From Curtobacterium sp. UCD-KPL2560 (GTDB lineage Bacteria > Actinomycetota > Actinomycetes > Actinomycetales > Microbacteriaceae): a stretch of DNA of 53,305 nucleotides. The translations under genes and the position numbers were made by a program. This document shows positions 34,225-41,230 of this stretch, in pieces (within the stretch, counting starts at the first letter, position 1; every line of letters starts with the position of its first letter). The DNA is taken from contig NZ_MCIG01000014.1 in assembly GCF_001705035.1 (NCBI RefSeq), positions 1-53,305 of the forward strand. The letters are read 5' to 3'. A model generated the notes under the pieces. It ran no database searches, had not been told where the DNA came from, and was given only the letters and a program-made list of their open reading frames with translations.

Positions 34225-34881
34225 ATGGCACAGGACTCGTGGGGTCCCAAGCACCAGCCGCAGTACTCCAACGTCGGCGTCCCCGCCGACGCCGCGGACC
34301 TCTCCCAGATCGCGAACTTCGCGGCCCTGGTCGGCAACCGCAAGGTCGACACGTCCGCCGTGCGCTCGGCACTGGCCGCCGACGAGAAGTGGCCTGGCCT
34401 GCAGTGGTACGAGACCGACACCCTCGCCAACTGGCTGTACGTCGCCGACTCAGGCGGCGGTTCCGCGGGGTGGGTCAACCCGGACATGCGGTTTGCGCAG
34501 TTCACGACCCTGGCGGGCGGTGTCCCCGATGGTGGCCCGTTCTCGCAGGGAACGATCACGGCGGTCGGCGGGAAGACCGTCGGCGGCGGGTTCGCGACGC
34601 TCGCGAACAACCAGATCACGCTGGCCCCGGGCGTCTACGACATCTCGTGGACGCTCAAGATGAACGTCTCGCAGCCCACCAACGCCCGCACCGGCTACGT
34701 GCAGTTCGACATCGGTGAGAGCGAAGCGTTCCGCACGGAGTACGGGCCTGGCGGCGACACGGCGTGCGCCAAGGGGTCGTTCATGCTCACCCAGGCGACC
34801 GCGCCGACGTTCTCTTTCTACAAGCAGGGCGGCGGCACCCCGAGCGTGACCGGCACCATCCGCATCCGGAAGGACGCCTGA
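34225..34881 (+). CDS. Putative tail fibre / receptor-binding protein
   Basis: A 218-residue protein. The start at 34225 is chosen over 34210 because AAGGAG (34214-34219) lies five bases before it. The N-terminal region (DSWGPKHQPQYSNVGVPADAADL) matches a widespread actinophage minor tail protein start; the C-terminal 110 residues are a beta jelly-roll-like domain (QITLAPGVYDISWTLKM). It follows baseplate genes and precedes endolysin, so it likely forms the last tail component. Confidence 0.6.
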   Translation: MAQDSWGPKHQPQYSNVGVPADAADLSQIANFAALVGNRKVDTSAVRSALAADEKWPGLQWYETDTLANWLYVADSGGGSAGWVNPDMRFAQFTTLAGGVPDGGPFSQGTITAVGGKTVGGGFATLANNQITLAPGVYDISWTLKMNVSQPTNARTGYVQFDIGESEAFRTEYGPGGDTACAKGSFMLTQATAPTFSFYKQGGGTPSVTGTIRIRKDA

Positions 34882-35861
34882 TGTCGGCGAACGGGCAGCT
34901 CACGGACGCCGAGCTCGTCGTCGTCCCGAACACGGCGGACGTCACCACGATCGGGGTGCAGCGCGTCGCGGTCGCGGTGCTGCCGTACCTCCTCGCCGCG
35001 GCGGCCGAGTTCCGGCAGGAGACCGGGCAGAAGCTCGTCCTCGCCGAGGGGTACCGGTCGCTCGCGACGCAGATCGACTACTTCAACGCCCGCTACCACG
35101 TCGTCGCCTCTGGCGGCGTCTGGTGGAACGGGATGCGGTGGGCGAAGAACGCCGGGGCCGCGAAGGCCGCGGTGCCGTCGACGAGCCCGCACGGGAACGG
35201 CGGCGCGGTCGACCTGTGGTCCGGCGTCGACACGTCTTTCACCTCGAGCAACCACGAGGTGTGGGTCCGGGTATCCGCGAAGTACGGGTGGACGAACACC
35301 GGCACCGGCTTCGGGGAGCCCTGGCACCAGGAGTGGTCCGCCGCCCGCGTCACGAAGCGCGTCACCCTCACCGCGGCGCTCGTGCGCCCGGCTGCCTCGT
35401 CCGGGGCGATCACGAACACCATCACCGGCCGCCCGGCGGCCACAAGCGTCCAGGAGGACGACATGCCCAGCATCGAGCTCGTCAAGCAGGACGGGGACAC
35501 GTCCGGCACCGTGTGGATGTCCCGCGACCGGATGGAGCGCCGCCCCCTGACGGCGGCCGACTTCGCGGACGTCGCGTACTGGGTCGGGAAGCAGTTCGGC
35601 GAGGACGCGGCGAGGGTACAGGTCGTGCGCAGCCTCACCGCGTTCGGCATCGACATCTCGGCCCGCCCGGACACGTACGAGCTCGTCAAGGACACGCACG
35701 GCGACGGCACCGTCTACCTCTCGTTCAACCGCGTGCTGCTCATCGCCCTCACCAGTGCCGCGCTCCCGGCCGCCGTCTGGTGGCTCGGCAAGCGCGGCTA
35801 CGACAACACCGTCTCGCTCACCGACAACCTGGCCGCGTTCGGCGCGGCCCTGCACGCCTAG
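34881..35861 (+). CDS. Endolysin, M15-type L,D/D,D-peptidase with C-terminal domain
   Basis: A 326-residue lysin. The catalytic domain (about residues 1-155) has the M15/VanY motifs: EGYRS (55-60), SPHGNGGAVD with His104 and Asp111, and EPWHQEW with His149, which together hold zinc. A Thr/Ala linker precedes a C-terminal domain (195-326) with no known family and a hydrophobic segment. An in-frame ATG at 35463 has its own AGGAGG (35452-35457), so the C-terminal part may also be made separately. It cleaves peptidoglycan cross-links at lysis. Confidence 0.85.
   Translation: MSANGQLTDAELVVVPNTADVTTIGVQRVAVAVLPYLLAAAAEFRQETGQKLVLAEGYRSLATQIDYFNARYHVVASGGVWWNGMRWAKNAGAAKAAVPSTSPHGNGGAVDLWSGVDTSFTSSNHEVWVRVSAKYGWTNTGTGFGEPWHQEWSAARVTKRVTLTAALVRPAASSGAITNTITGRPAATSVQEDDMPSIELVKQDGDTSGTVWMSRDRMERRPLTAADFADVAYWVGKQFGEDAARVQVVRSLTAFGIDISARPDTYELVKDTHGDGTVYLSFNRVLLIALTSAALPAAVWWLGKRGYDNTVSLTDNLAAFGAALHA
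35463..35861 (+). CDS. Possible internal-start product: C-terminal lysin domain, 132 aa
   Basis: Within the endolysin frame, AGGAGG at 35452-35457 sits five bases before ATG 35463, at the domain boundary (residue 195). This is a stronger ribosome site than that of the full-length gene. The 132-residue product would contain TWV-like surface residues and a hydrophobic stretch (LLIALTSAALPAAVWWLG). It may act as a cell-wall-binding or membrane partner; alternatively it is a once-separate gene now fused in frame. Confidence 0.5.
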   Translation: MPSIELVKQDGDTSGTVWMSRDRMERRPLTAADFADVAYWVGKQFGEDAARVQVVRSLTAFGIDISARPDTYELVKDTHGDGTVYLSFNRVLLIALTSAALPAAVWWLGKRGYDNTVSLTDNLAAFGAALHA

Positions 35862-35871
35862 GAGGCCTGCC

Positions 35872-36348
35872 ATGTTCCAGCGCTACACCACCGCCCTGCT
35901 CCCGCTCGGCATCGCGATCCTCGGGGTCCTCGACGCCGCCCGCGCGACCGGCATCGCCCTGCTCGGCTGGCAGACCATCCTGCAGCTCGTCATCCTCGTC
36001 GCGACGACCGGCGCAGCGTTCTGGCTGCCGCTCGTCCCTGGCCGGTGGGCGGGCCGGTGGAAGACCGGCGCCGCGATCGTCGGCGCGGTCGCGTCCGCGC
36101 TGATCGCGACGATCCCCGACGGGCACTTCACCACGGCGACGCTGATCCTGTTCCTCACCGCCGCGCTCAAGGCAGTCGCGACGGAGGTCGGCGTGCAGAT
36201 CCGCGTCGACGCCGCGAAGGTCATCGAGGCCGGCTCGACGGACGACCCGGGCGTCCCGTCGATCACGGCGCTGCCGGACCCGACGAAGGTGTCCGACGGT
36301 GACCCGGCGATCGTCGGCTCCGAGCCCGCGCCCGCCTCGGCGCCCTGA
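35872..36348 (+). CDS. Putative holin
   Basis: A 158-residue membrane protein with about three to four hydrophobic segments in the first 110 residues (residues 8-25, 32-52, 66-83, 88-103) and a polar, Pro/Asp-rich cytoplasmic tail. Preceded by AGGAGG (35860-35865). Location directly after the endolysin makes holin the likeliest role. Confidence 0.65.
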   Translation: MFQRYTTALLPLGIAILGVLDAARATGIALLGWQTILQLVILVATTGAAFWLPLVPGRWAGRWKTGAAIVGAVASALIATIPDGHFTTATLILFLTAALKAVATEVGVQIRVDAAKVIEAGSTDDPGVPSITALPDPTKVSDGDPAIVGSEPAPASAP

Positions 36349-36377
36349 CCATCACGACACCCCAGGAAGGGGTCAGC

Positions 36378-36638
36378 ATGCCCGACGATCGGCCAGACGA
36401 CGTCACGCTCGGTGAGGTGAACCGGAACCTGCAGGCGTTCAAGGACGACATCAAGGGCGACCTCCGGGAGCTCCGCGACGGGTTCGTCTCCAAGGAGTCG
36501 TTCCGCGCGCTCGAGCGCACGGTGCAGGAGATCAAGGAGTCCGCGAAGTTCCGGGTCGGGTCGTGGCTGTCGGTCGCCGGCATCGTCGTCTCCGCCGCGG
36601 TCGCGGTGTGGGCGACGCTGCGGGGTGGTGGCGCATGA
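36378..36638 (+). CDS. XhlA-like lysis accessory protein
   Basis: An 86-residue protein: a charged amphipathic helix (about residues 10-58) followed by one C-terminal membrane helix (about 62-80). This coiled-coil plus C-terminal anchor layout matches hemolysin XhlA-type holin partners. AGGAAGGGG (36363-36371) precedes the start. Confidence 0.6.
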   Translation: MPDDRPDDVTLGEVNRNLQAFKDDIKGDLRELRDGFVSKESFRALERTVQEIKESAKFRVGSWLSVAGIVVSAAVAVWATLRGGGA

Positions 36639-37342
36639 GGCACCTGCTCACCCGGGGCCCGCGGTGGCTGCGCGCGCAGAACCTCGTCATCATCATCCCC
36701 GTCGTCGCGATCGTCGTCGTGCTCGTCGCGCTGTACGTCTCGCAGGCGCAGACGATCGGCGTGCAGCGGGACCGGATCGGGGTGCTCGTCGCGCAGAACG
36801 GCCGGCAGGCGGACCGGCTCGACGCGGCGTACGCGGAGTACACGAAGCTGTACGGGCAGGCGAAGCAGTCAGGGGTGCAGCCGACCACGGTTGCACCCTC
36901 CGCGCTGCCCGGGCCGACCGGCAGCTCCGGCAGGGACGGTCGCGACGGCCCCCGGGGCGCGGACGGCCGCGGCATCGCCTTCGCCCTGTGCACGGCGACG
37001 GGCTGGGCGGTCACCTACACCGACGGCGACACCGAGAACGCCGGCCAGTGCGTCGGCGACTCAGGGGCGGCCGGCAGCCCCGGCGCTCCGGGCACGACCG
37101 GCGCGGCCGGCGCGAACGGCGTCGACGGGCAGCCCGGCTCTCCGGGAGCCGACGGCGCGCCGGGCGCGACTGGCCCCCAAGGCGAGCCCGGCGCTACCGG
37201 GCCGGCCGGCACCGGCGTCGCGTCCGTGTCGTGCACGACGACCGACGACGGAGCTACCGCGTTCAGGTTCACCCTGACCGACGGCAGCGCCCAGGACGTG
37301 CCCGCGCAGTGCATGCCAGCGGGAGCGACACCAGCACCATGA
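36635..37342 (+). CDS. Membrane-anchored collagen-like protein
   Basis: A 235-residue protein with an N-terminal membrane helix (about residues 16-38), a short coiled coil (about 40-75), then Gly-X-Y collagen-like blocks (about 92-112 and 140-195) separated by a globular segment with CTATGWAVTYTDGD, and a C-terminal repeat-like domain with a similar strand (VASVSCTTTDDGATAFRFTLTD). The two small domains look related, each with cysteines. Proteins of this layout recur near actinophage lysis genes. It may bridge membrane and wall, spanin-like; function unproven. Confidence 0.6.
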   Translation: MRHLLTRGPRWLRAQNLVIIIPVVAIVVVLVALYVSQAQTIGVQRDRIGVLVAQNGRQADRLDAAYAEYTKLYGQAKQSGVQPTTVAPSALPGPTGSSGRDGRDGPRGADGRGIAFALCTATGWAVTYTDGDTENAGQCVGDSGAAGSPGAPGTTGAAGANGVDGQPGSPGADGAPGATGPQGEPGATGPAGTGVASVSCTTTDDGATAFRFTLTDGSAQDVPAQCMPAGATPAP

Positions 37343-37344
37343 CG

Positions 37345-37385
37345 ACGGCCCCGGCCGCGCTCTCACCGAGCGTGGCCGGGGCCGT
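37345..37385. terminator. Terminator at the end of the late operon
   Basis: A perfect 12-bp stem (37345-37356 with 37374-37385) followed by TTTCGTCG rightward, lying between the convergent late operon and the leftward accessory cluster; it can serve both. Confidence 0.85.
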
Positions 37386-37396
37386 TTCGTCGTAAG

Positions 37397-37879
37397 TCAG
37401 ACTCGTCTTCCTCTTGCCGAGCGACGTCGGAACTCCCCGCGACCGACCTTCCAGGCAGACCGGAATCGTGCGCGGACAGTCCTAGGGTCAGGCCGGGCGA
37501 AGAGCTTCTGGTAGACCTGCTGAGTCGAGGGCCGACGCCACGTGATCAGGTGCTCCGCGATGTCCTGGAGCGGATGCCGGTTGACGCCCGCGTCCCACTC
37601 CTCTCGCGTTATGTTCACTCGCACCGACTTGTCAGGCTCGACTAGCGCGGAGGCGATGTACTCACCAGTCATGCGTCGATCGCTCCTCAGCACCTGCACG
37701 TCCGTTGCGTCTTCGCCGGTGCGGTTGTAGAGGAGCACGTGGTCGTCCTGCACCTCAGGCGTCCAGTCGGGCCGGTAGCGGGTGTTGTGGCGGTAGGTCA
37801 GCCCCGTGAAGGTCGCGGCACCGAGCGCGACGGTGGTCGGGATGGCGAACTTGAGGAGCTCCCACCAGGAGAAATCCAT
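37397..37879 (-). CDS. Membrane-anchored accessory protein, 160 aa
   Basis: The last gene of the leftward cluster. Started at ATG 37879, it gives 160 residues: a single N-terminal membrane helix (about 10-28) and a soluble, basic domain with TGEDATDVQVLRSDRRM, a beta pattern common in actinobacterial membrane-tethered proteins. It begins four bases after the stop of the gene upstream. Candidate superinfection exclusion or host modification factor by location only. Confidence 0.6.
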   Translation of the reverse strand: MDFSWWELLKFAIPTTVALGAATFTGLTYRHNTRYRPDWTPEVQDDHVLLYNRTGEDATDVQVLRSDRRMTGEYIASALVEPDKSVRVNITREEWDAGVNRHPLQDIAEHLITWRRPSTQQVYQKLFARPDPRTVRARFRSAWKVGRGEFRRRSARGRRV

Positions 37880-37883
37880 GCCG

Positions 37884-38156
37884 CTAGATCGCCACGACGA
37901 AGTGCACGAGCAGGGCGAGCAGGCTTCCACCGACGGCGGCGGCGAGGGTCCAGCCGACGATGAGGCCGCCGATGTTCGCTCGGCGGACCTGCGTGGGGGT
38001 GCGCACGGCGAGTCGGGCGTGGTGCTCGTCGGCGGACTGCTGGGTGGGGTGCGCGGTCAGGCATCCGGGGTGGTGCCAGACTGTGCGGCGGCCAGGCCGG
38101 CTGCTGGTCGAGACGGAGAACGGGCCCGGCAGGGGGATGCTCACGCGGACGCCCAC
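37884..38156 (-). CDS. Small membrane protein with Cys/His N-terminus, 90 aa
   Basis: A GTG-started 90-residue protein (a second GTG four codons later is equally possible). The N-terminal half is polar with WHHPGC and a histidine-rich run; the C-terminal 30 residues form one hydrophobic helix (IGGLIVGWTLAAAVGGSLLALLV). The start lies two bases from the upstream stop. Function unknown. Confidence 0.5.
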   Translation of the reverse strand: MGVRVSIPLPGPFSVSTSSRPGRRTVWHHPGCLTAHPTQQSADEHHARLAVRTPTQVRRANIGGLIVGWTLAAAVGGSLLALLVHFVVAI

Positions 38157-38158
38157 GG

Positions 38159-38497
38159 TTAGACCGCCTCGGTCGGACGAGGCCGAAGCGCGTAGATGAT
38201 CGCGCTCGCGATGAGGAGCACGGCGGCGATGCCGAACGCGACGAGCGCGGCCACGGTGGCGGGCTGCATGCCGGGTCCCTGCATCATGGCGGCGGAGTCA
38301 GCGAGACTCCCGCCGGAGAGGACGTTGCGGTAGGCGGCCGACGTCGCTGCGTCCTCGGCGGCCTGCTGCGCGTTCGCTCCGACGCCGAGGAGGATGCAGG
38401 CGACGACGACGACGATGATGGCTGCCGCGATCGCGACGAGCGCGCCCCGAGTGTGCGAGGTCAACGGCGTCCGGGCTGAGGTGCTCATGGTGAGCAT
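38159..38497 (-). CDS. Two-helix membrane protein, 112 aa
   Basis: A 112-residue protein with two hydrophobic helices (about residues 20-42 and 82-103) joined by a polar loop rich in Ala/Ser/Met. The ATG overlaps the preceding stop as TGATG, so translation is coupled. A second ATG three codons in is possible. Lower Gly/Arg bias than phage structural genes; function unknown. Confidence 0.6.
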   Translation of the reverse strand: MLTMSTSARTPLTSHTRGALVAIAAAIIVVVVACILLGVGANAQQAAEDAATSAAYRNVLSGGSLADSAAMMQGPGMQPATVAALVAFGIAAVLLIASAIIYALRPRPTEAV

Positions 38498-38808
38498 CAC
38501 TCTACGGCGGTGGGTCCGACACCGCTCCCCCTCGTCCGCGGGCGGACAGCGTCGCGCCAGACCCACGCGCAGTCGGCTCCCTGCCCGCGCCCCCACTCGA
38601 CGAGCACCGCGCGCTCCGTGTACGCGAGCACGCGCCCCTCGACCTCGAGGATGCGGTTCGGGAACTGCACCCAGGCGAGCACGTCGTCCGGCCGGGGCAG
38701 GTCGACCTCCGGGCCGCCGCGCGCTGCCTCGGGGAGCGAGTACGCGTCGACGAGCCGCCACCGGTCCCGTCTGCGCACTGCCACCGACGCACCGTAGCCA
38801 CGACCCAC
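38497..38808 (-). CDS. Small soluble accessory protein with AWVWRDAVR motif, 103 aa
   Basis: A 103-residue ORF; GTG 38808 chosen, with other GTG codons nearby, so the start is uncertain. A beta-rich core ends in AWVWRDAVRPR, which resembles AWVRRDVVRRR in the product of 39456-39785, suggesting paralogues. It is 17 bases downstream of the GntR gene and coupled to the membrane protein that follows. Confidence 0.5.
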   Translation of the reverse strand: MGRGYGASVAVRRRDRWRLVDAYSLPEAARGGPEVDLPRPDDVLAWVQFPNRILEVEGRVLAYTERAVLVEWGRGQGADCAWVWRDAVRPRTRGSGVGPTAVE

Positions 38809-38825
38809 CGACACCGTGGTCGACG

Positions 38826-39398
38826 TCAGAGCTGCGCGAGCGTCTCCGCCTCGGCAGCGAGCGCGGCCCAGTCGATCTCCACGTCGTCCGCGGCGGCGTT
38901 GAACTGAGCGAGGGCGCTGGCCGTCTGGTGGGTGCTGGCGAAGAGCGTACCCGGCAACTCCGCAGCGAGGGCCTGGAAGGCAGCAGCCAGCTCGCGGAGG
39001 CCGGCGAGGTCGCTCTTGTTCAGAGCGCTTGCCGCCTGACGGGCGTGCTTCGCTGCCGCCTTCCGGGCCGACGAGGGCAGCGTGGGCGCCGCTTCGAGGA
39101 GGTGACGGTGAAGTGCTGCCACGAGCGCGGCAGCTTCGTCGTAGCGCTCGCTGGATCGGCTGGCGACTCGCGTGTAGCGGTTCGCCGCCATCTCGACGAG
39201 GCCCTCGGACGCGAGTCGGGCGATGGCCTCGCGCACGGGGGTGCGCGACACGCTGAGCCAGGCGGTGAGGTCGTCGTCGTTCAGACGCTCCCCGGGCTCG
39301 AGCGTGCCGTCCTCGATGGCCTCGAGCATCTTGGCGTAGACGACGTCGCGGAGGAGAACTCGCGGGGCAGCGGTCACTGCAGGCTTCGGCACTGGCAT
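38826..39398 (-). CDS. GntR-family transcriptional regulator
   Basis: A 190-residue regulator. The N-terminal winged helix (about residues 15-75) is classic GntR: IEDGTLEPGERLNDDDL, then VSRTPVREAIARLASEGLVE. The C-terminal domain (about 80-190) is helical like a shortened FCD domain and lacks obvious metal ligands. The ATG at 39398 lies exactly where a transcript would start from TTGGCC/TACGAT (18-bp spacer), so mRNA may be leaderless. An unusual regulator for a prophage; it may control this accessory cluster or host genes. Confidence 0.82.
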   Translation of the reverse strand: MPVPKPAVTAAPRVLLRDVVYAKMLEAIEDGTLEPGERLNDDDLTAWLSVSRTPVREAIARLASEGLVEMAANRYTRVASRSSERYDEAAALVAALHRHLLEAAPTLPSSARKAAAKHARQAASALNKSDLAGLRELAAAFQALAAELPGTLFASTHQTASALAQFNAAADDVEIDWAALAAEAETLAQL

Positions 39399-39404
39399 GC
39401 GTAC

Positions 39405-39434
39405 ATCGTATTCCAACGGTCCAGCTCAGGCCAA
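39405..39434 (-). promoter_or_regulatory. Candidate promoter for the GntR gene
   Basis: On the minus strand, TTGGCC (39429-39434) and TACGAT (39405-39410) are separated by 18 bases; the -10 ends seven bases before the ATG, consistent with a leaderless transcript. Confidence 0.5.
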
Positions 39435-39455
39435 GCCTCCGCCCGCTCTCGAGCC

Positions 39456-39785
39456 CTACCGAGACTTCCCGTCGCGCTGCTCGAGCACACGTCGTCTGAC
39501 GACGTCGCGCCGAACCCATGCGCGCTGTAGGCGGCCCTGCCATGAGATCTGCACGTAGACGGCGACATCGGACCGGGCGACGGCGAACGCCTTCACGCGG
39601 AGCGGACCGATGTGCTCGAAGACGGCAGGGTCGACCCACACCGGCTCCGGCTCGTCAAGCTCGACGGGTTCGCCGATCTGGCTGAGGGGCAGCGACTCGA
39701 CCGCGTACACGGGGACATCCTGGTGCTCGGGCGGCGCCCACCGGTGTTCGGCCATGCCGACGATCGTCGTCGGGGCCGCCGACAT
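39456..39785 (-). CDS. Small accessory protein with AWVRRDVVR motif, 109 aa
   Basis: A 109-residue acidic-to-basic protein starting at ATG 39785 in a TGATG overlap with the upstream stop; an internal ATG at 39755 is an alternative. The C-terminal beta segment VAVYVQISWQGRLQRAWVRRD resembles the product of 38497-38808. No known family. Confidence 0.55.
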   Translation of the reverse strand: MSAAPTTIVGMAEHRWAPPEHQDVPVYAVESLPLSQIGEPVELDEPEPVWVDPAVFEHIGPLRVKAFAVARSDVAVYVQISWQGRLQRAWVRRDVVRRRVLEQRDGKSR

Positions 39786-40051
39786 CACACCTCGGACAGA
39801 GGCATCCCGTCGATGACGCGAAGCACCTCGGCCCACTCGTCGAACTGCGCGTCGTCCTCGTCGACGAAGGCGCTCGCGGGCCTGACGTGCCAGCGGTACT
39901 CGTCGTCGGGTGTGTGCCGCACGGTCGCGACGCGTCGGTCGGCACGACTGAAGACCCACACGTCAGCGCGTCCGCGCGTGACTGCGGTGATGCCAGCGGG
40001 CCGGTCGAGAAGGACGGTCTCATCGAGCGGCATGGTCATGGGATCGGTCAT
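39785..40051 (-). CDS. Hypothetical accessory protein, 88 aa
   Basis: The first gene of the leftward cluster, 88 residues, beta-rich core (ADVWVFSRADRRVATV) with an acidic helical C-terminus (DEDDAQFDEWAEVL). Coupled to the next gene by overlap. No known family; the paired arrangement could suit a two-component module, which is speculation. Confidence 0.5.
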   Translation of the reverse strand: MTDPMTMPLDETVLLDRPAGITAVTRGRADVWVFSRADRRVATVRHTPDDEYRWHVRPASAFVDEDDAQFDEWAEVLRVIDGMPLSEV

Positions 40052-40138
40052 GGCAGCAGGCTGCCACGGCCTCGGCACGACCGGGGCGGCGCGCCGGCGC
40101 CATGGGTTACAGCACCGTGATCCACCGGGGGAACGACG

Positions 40139-40168
40139 AAGGCCCCGCGGCTACTGCTGCGGGGCCTT
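40139..40168 (-). terminator. Phage-borne terminator serving the rebuilt tRNA-Arg
   Basis: A perfect 10-bp stem (40139-40148 with 40159-40168) downstream of the leftward tRNA-Arg, inside the prophage. A 20-base stretch ending in its left arm (40129-40148) is identical to 29-48 near the host terminator. Confidence 0.75.
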
Positions 40169-40224
40169 CTCTGCGTTTCGGCGACTCCGGGCTACACCCG
40201 GGGCTACACCTCATCCGTACTTCC

Positions 40225-40272
40225 GTGCGCTCGAAGGGACTCGAACCCCCAACCTTCTGATCCGTAGTCAGA
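40225..40272. repeat. attR, 48-bp direct repeat
   Basis: Identical to 75-122. Here it forms part of an intact tRNA-Arg, with the 5' part of the tRNA supplied by the adjoining chromosome. Confidence 0.93.
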
Positions 40273-40298
40273 TGCTCTATCCATTGAGCTACGAGCGC
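40226..40298 (-). tRNA. tRNA-Arg (anticodon ACG)
   Basis: A 73-nt cloverleaf on the minus strand: 7-bp acceptor stem (GCGCTCG with CGAGCGC), D-arm GCTCAATGGATAGAGC, anticodon stem TCTGA/TCAGA with loop CTACGGA, and T-arm with GGTTCGAGTCC. CCA is not encoded. The 3' 47 bases lie within attR, so the phage restores the gene after integrating. Confidence 0.96.
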
Positions 40299-40408
40299 AT
40301 CCGGCTTTCCAGCCGAACCGGCCTTGCGGCCGTGGAAGACTCTACAACAGGTCCGGCGCGGACGCGAATCGAGCTCCTCCGGGGCGGCCCCTCGGCGTGT
40401 CGCGCGGG

Positions 40409-41194
40409 TCAGGCGACGGTCGACTCCTCGTCGAAGACCTCGGCGAGGAACACCTGCAGCGCCTGCCACGACCGACGGTCCGCGCGCTCCTGGTACTGCG
40501 CACCGTGGTCCGGCGCGTCGGTGCCCGGCACGGCGAACGCGTGCATCGCGCCCGCGTAGGTGACGACCTGCCAGTCGACCTCGGGGGCGCCGCGCATCTC
40601 GTCCTGCCACGCGGTGACCGCGCTGTCCGGGACGACCGGGTCCGAACCGCCGGTCAGCACGAGCAGCTTCGCGCGGATCGCCGACGCGTCCGACGGGTCG
40701 TGCGCGATGAGGCCGCCGTGGAACGACACCGCACCGACCAGGTCGGCACCGGTCCGGGCGAGCTCGAGGGCCCCGGAGCCGCCGAAGCAGTACCCCATCA
40801 CGACGATGCGGGAGTGGTCGACGTCGGGGTCCTCGCGCAGCCGGTCGAGCCCCGCCGTGAGCCGGGCGCGGAACAGCGGCAGGTCCTGGTAGAACGAGCC
40901 GGCGACCTCGGACGCGGTGTCGTCGCCGGGACGGACGCCCTCGCCGTAGACGTCGGCGCCGAACGCGACGTAGCCGAGCCGGGCGAGCATCGTGACGCGG
41001 GCCTCGACGTGCTCGTTGACGCCGTGCCAGTCGTGCACGACGAGGACGCCGGGACGCGGCCCGGACACGGCGTGGTCCTTCGCCAGGACACTGAGGAGCG
41101 CGGTGCCGTCGTGGTCGTGACGAACGGGCTCGACGCGGACGTCGGAGCCGGCGGGAGCGGGGACGGTGGACAGGACGTCGTCGGTGGTCTTCAC
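40409..41194 (-). CDS. Dienelactone hydrolase family protein
   Basis: A 261-residue alpha/beta hydrolase. The nucleophile is Cys136 in GYCFGG, with Asp in GGSDPVVP (about 188) and His in AMHAFAVPG (about 220) completing the triad; Cys rather than Ser at the nucleophile is typical of dienelactone hydrolases. Cytosolic, no signal peptide. GTG start at 41194; no strong ribosome site, so an upstream start is possible. First host gene beyond the prophage. Confidence 0.87.
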   Translation of the reverse strand: MKTTDDVLSTVPAPAGSDVRVEPVRHDHDGTALLSVLAKDHAVSGPRPGVLVVHDWHGVNEHVEARVTMLARLGYVAFGADVYGEGVRPGDDTASEVAGSFYQDLPLFRARLTAGLDRLREDPDVDHSRIVVMGYCFGGSGALELARTGADLVGAVSFHGGLIAHDPSDASAIRAKLLVLTGGSDPVVPDSAVTAWQDEMRGAPEVDWQVVTYAGAMHAFAVPGTDAPDHGAQYQERADRRSWQALQVFLAEVFDEESTVA

Positions 41195-41230
41195 GGTGCG
41201 CGACGTTACGCCGCGCGACCAGGAACGGGT

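Noticed and set aside
39612..40559. 315-aa ORF across the right end and tRNA
   Set aside because: Contains the same tRNA-derived peptide and is antisense to supported leftward genes.
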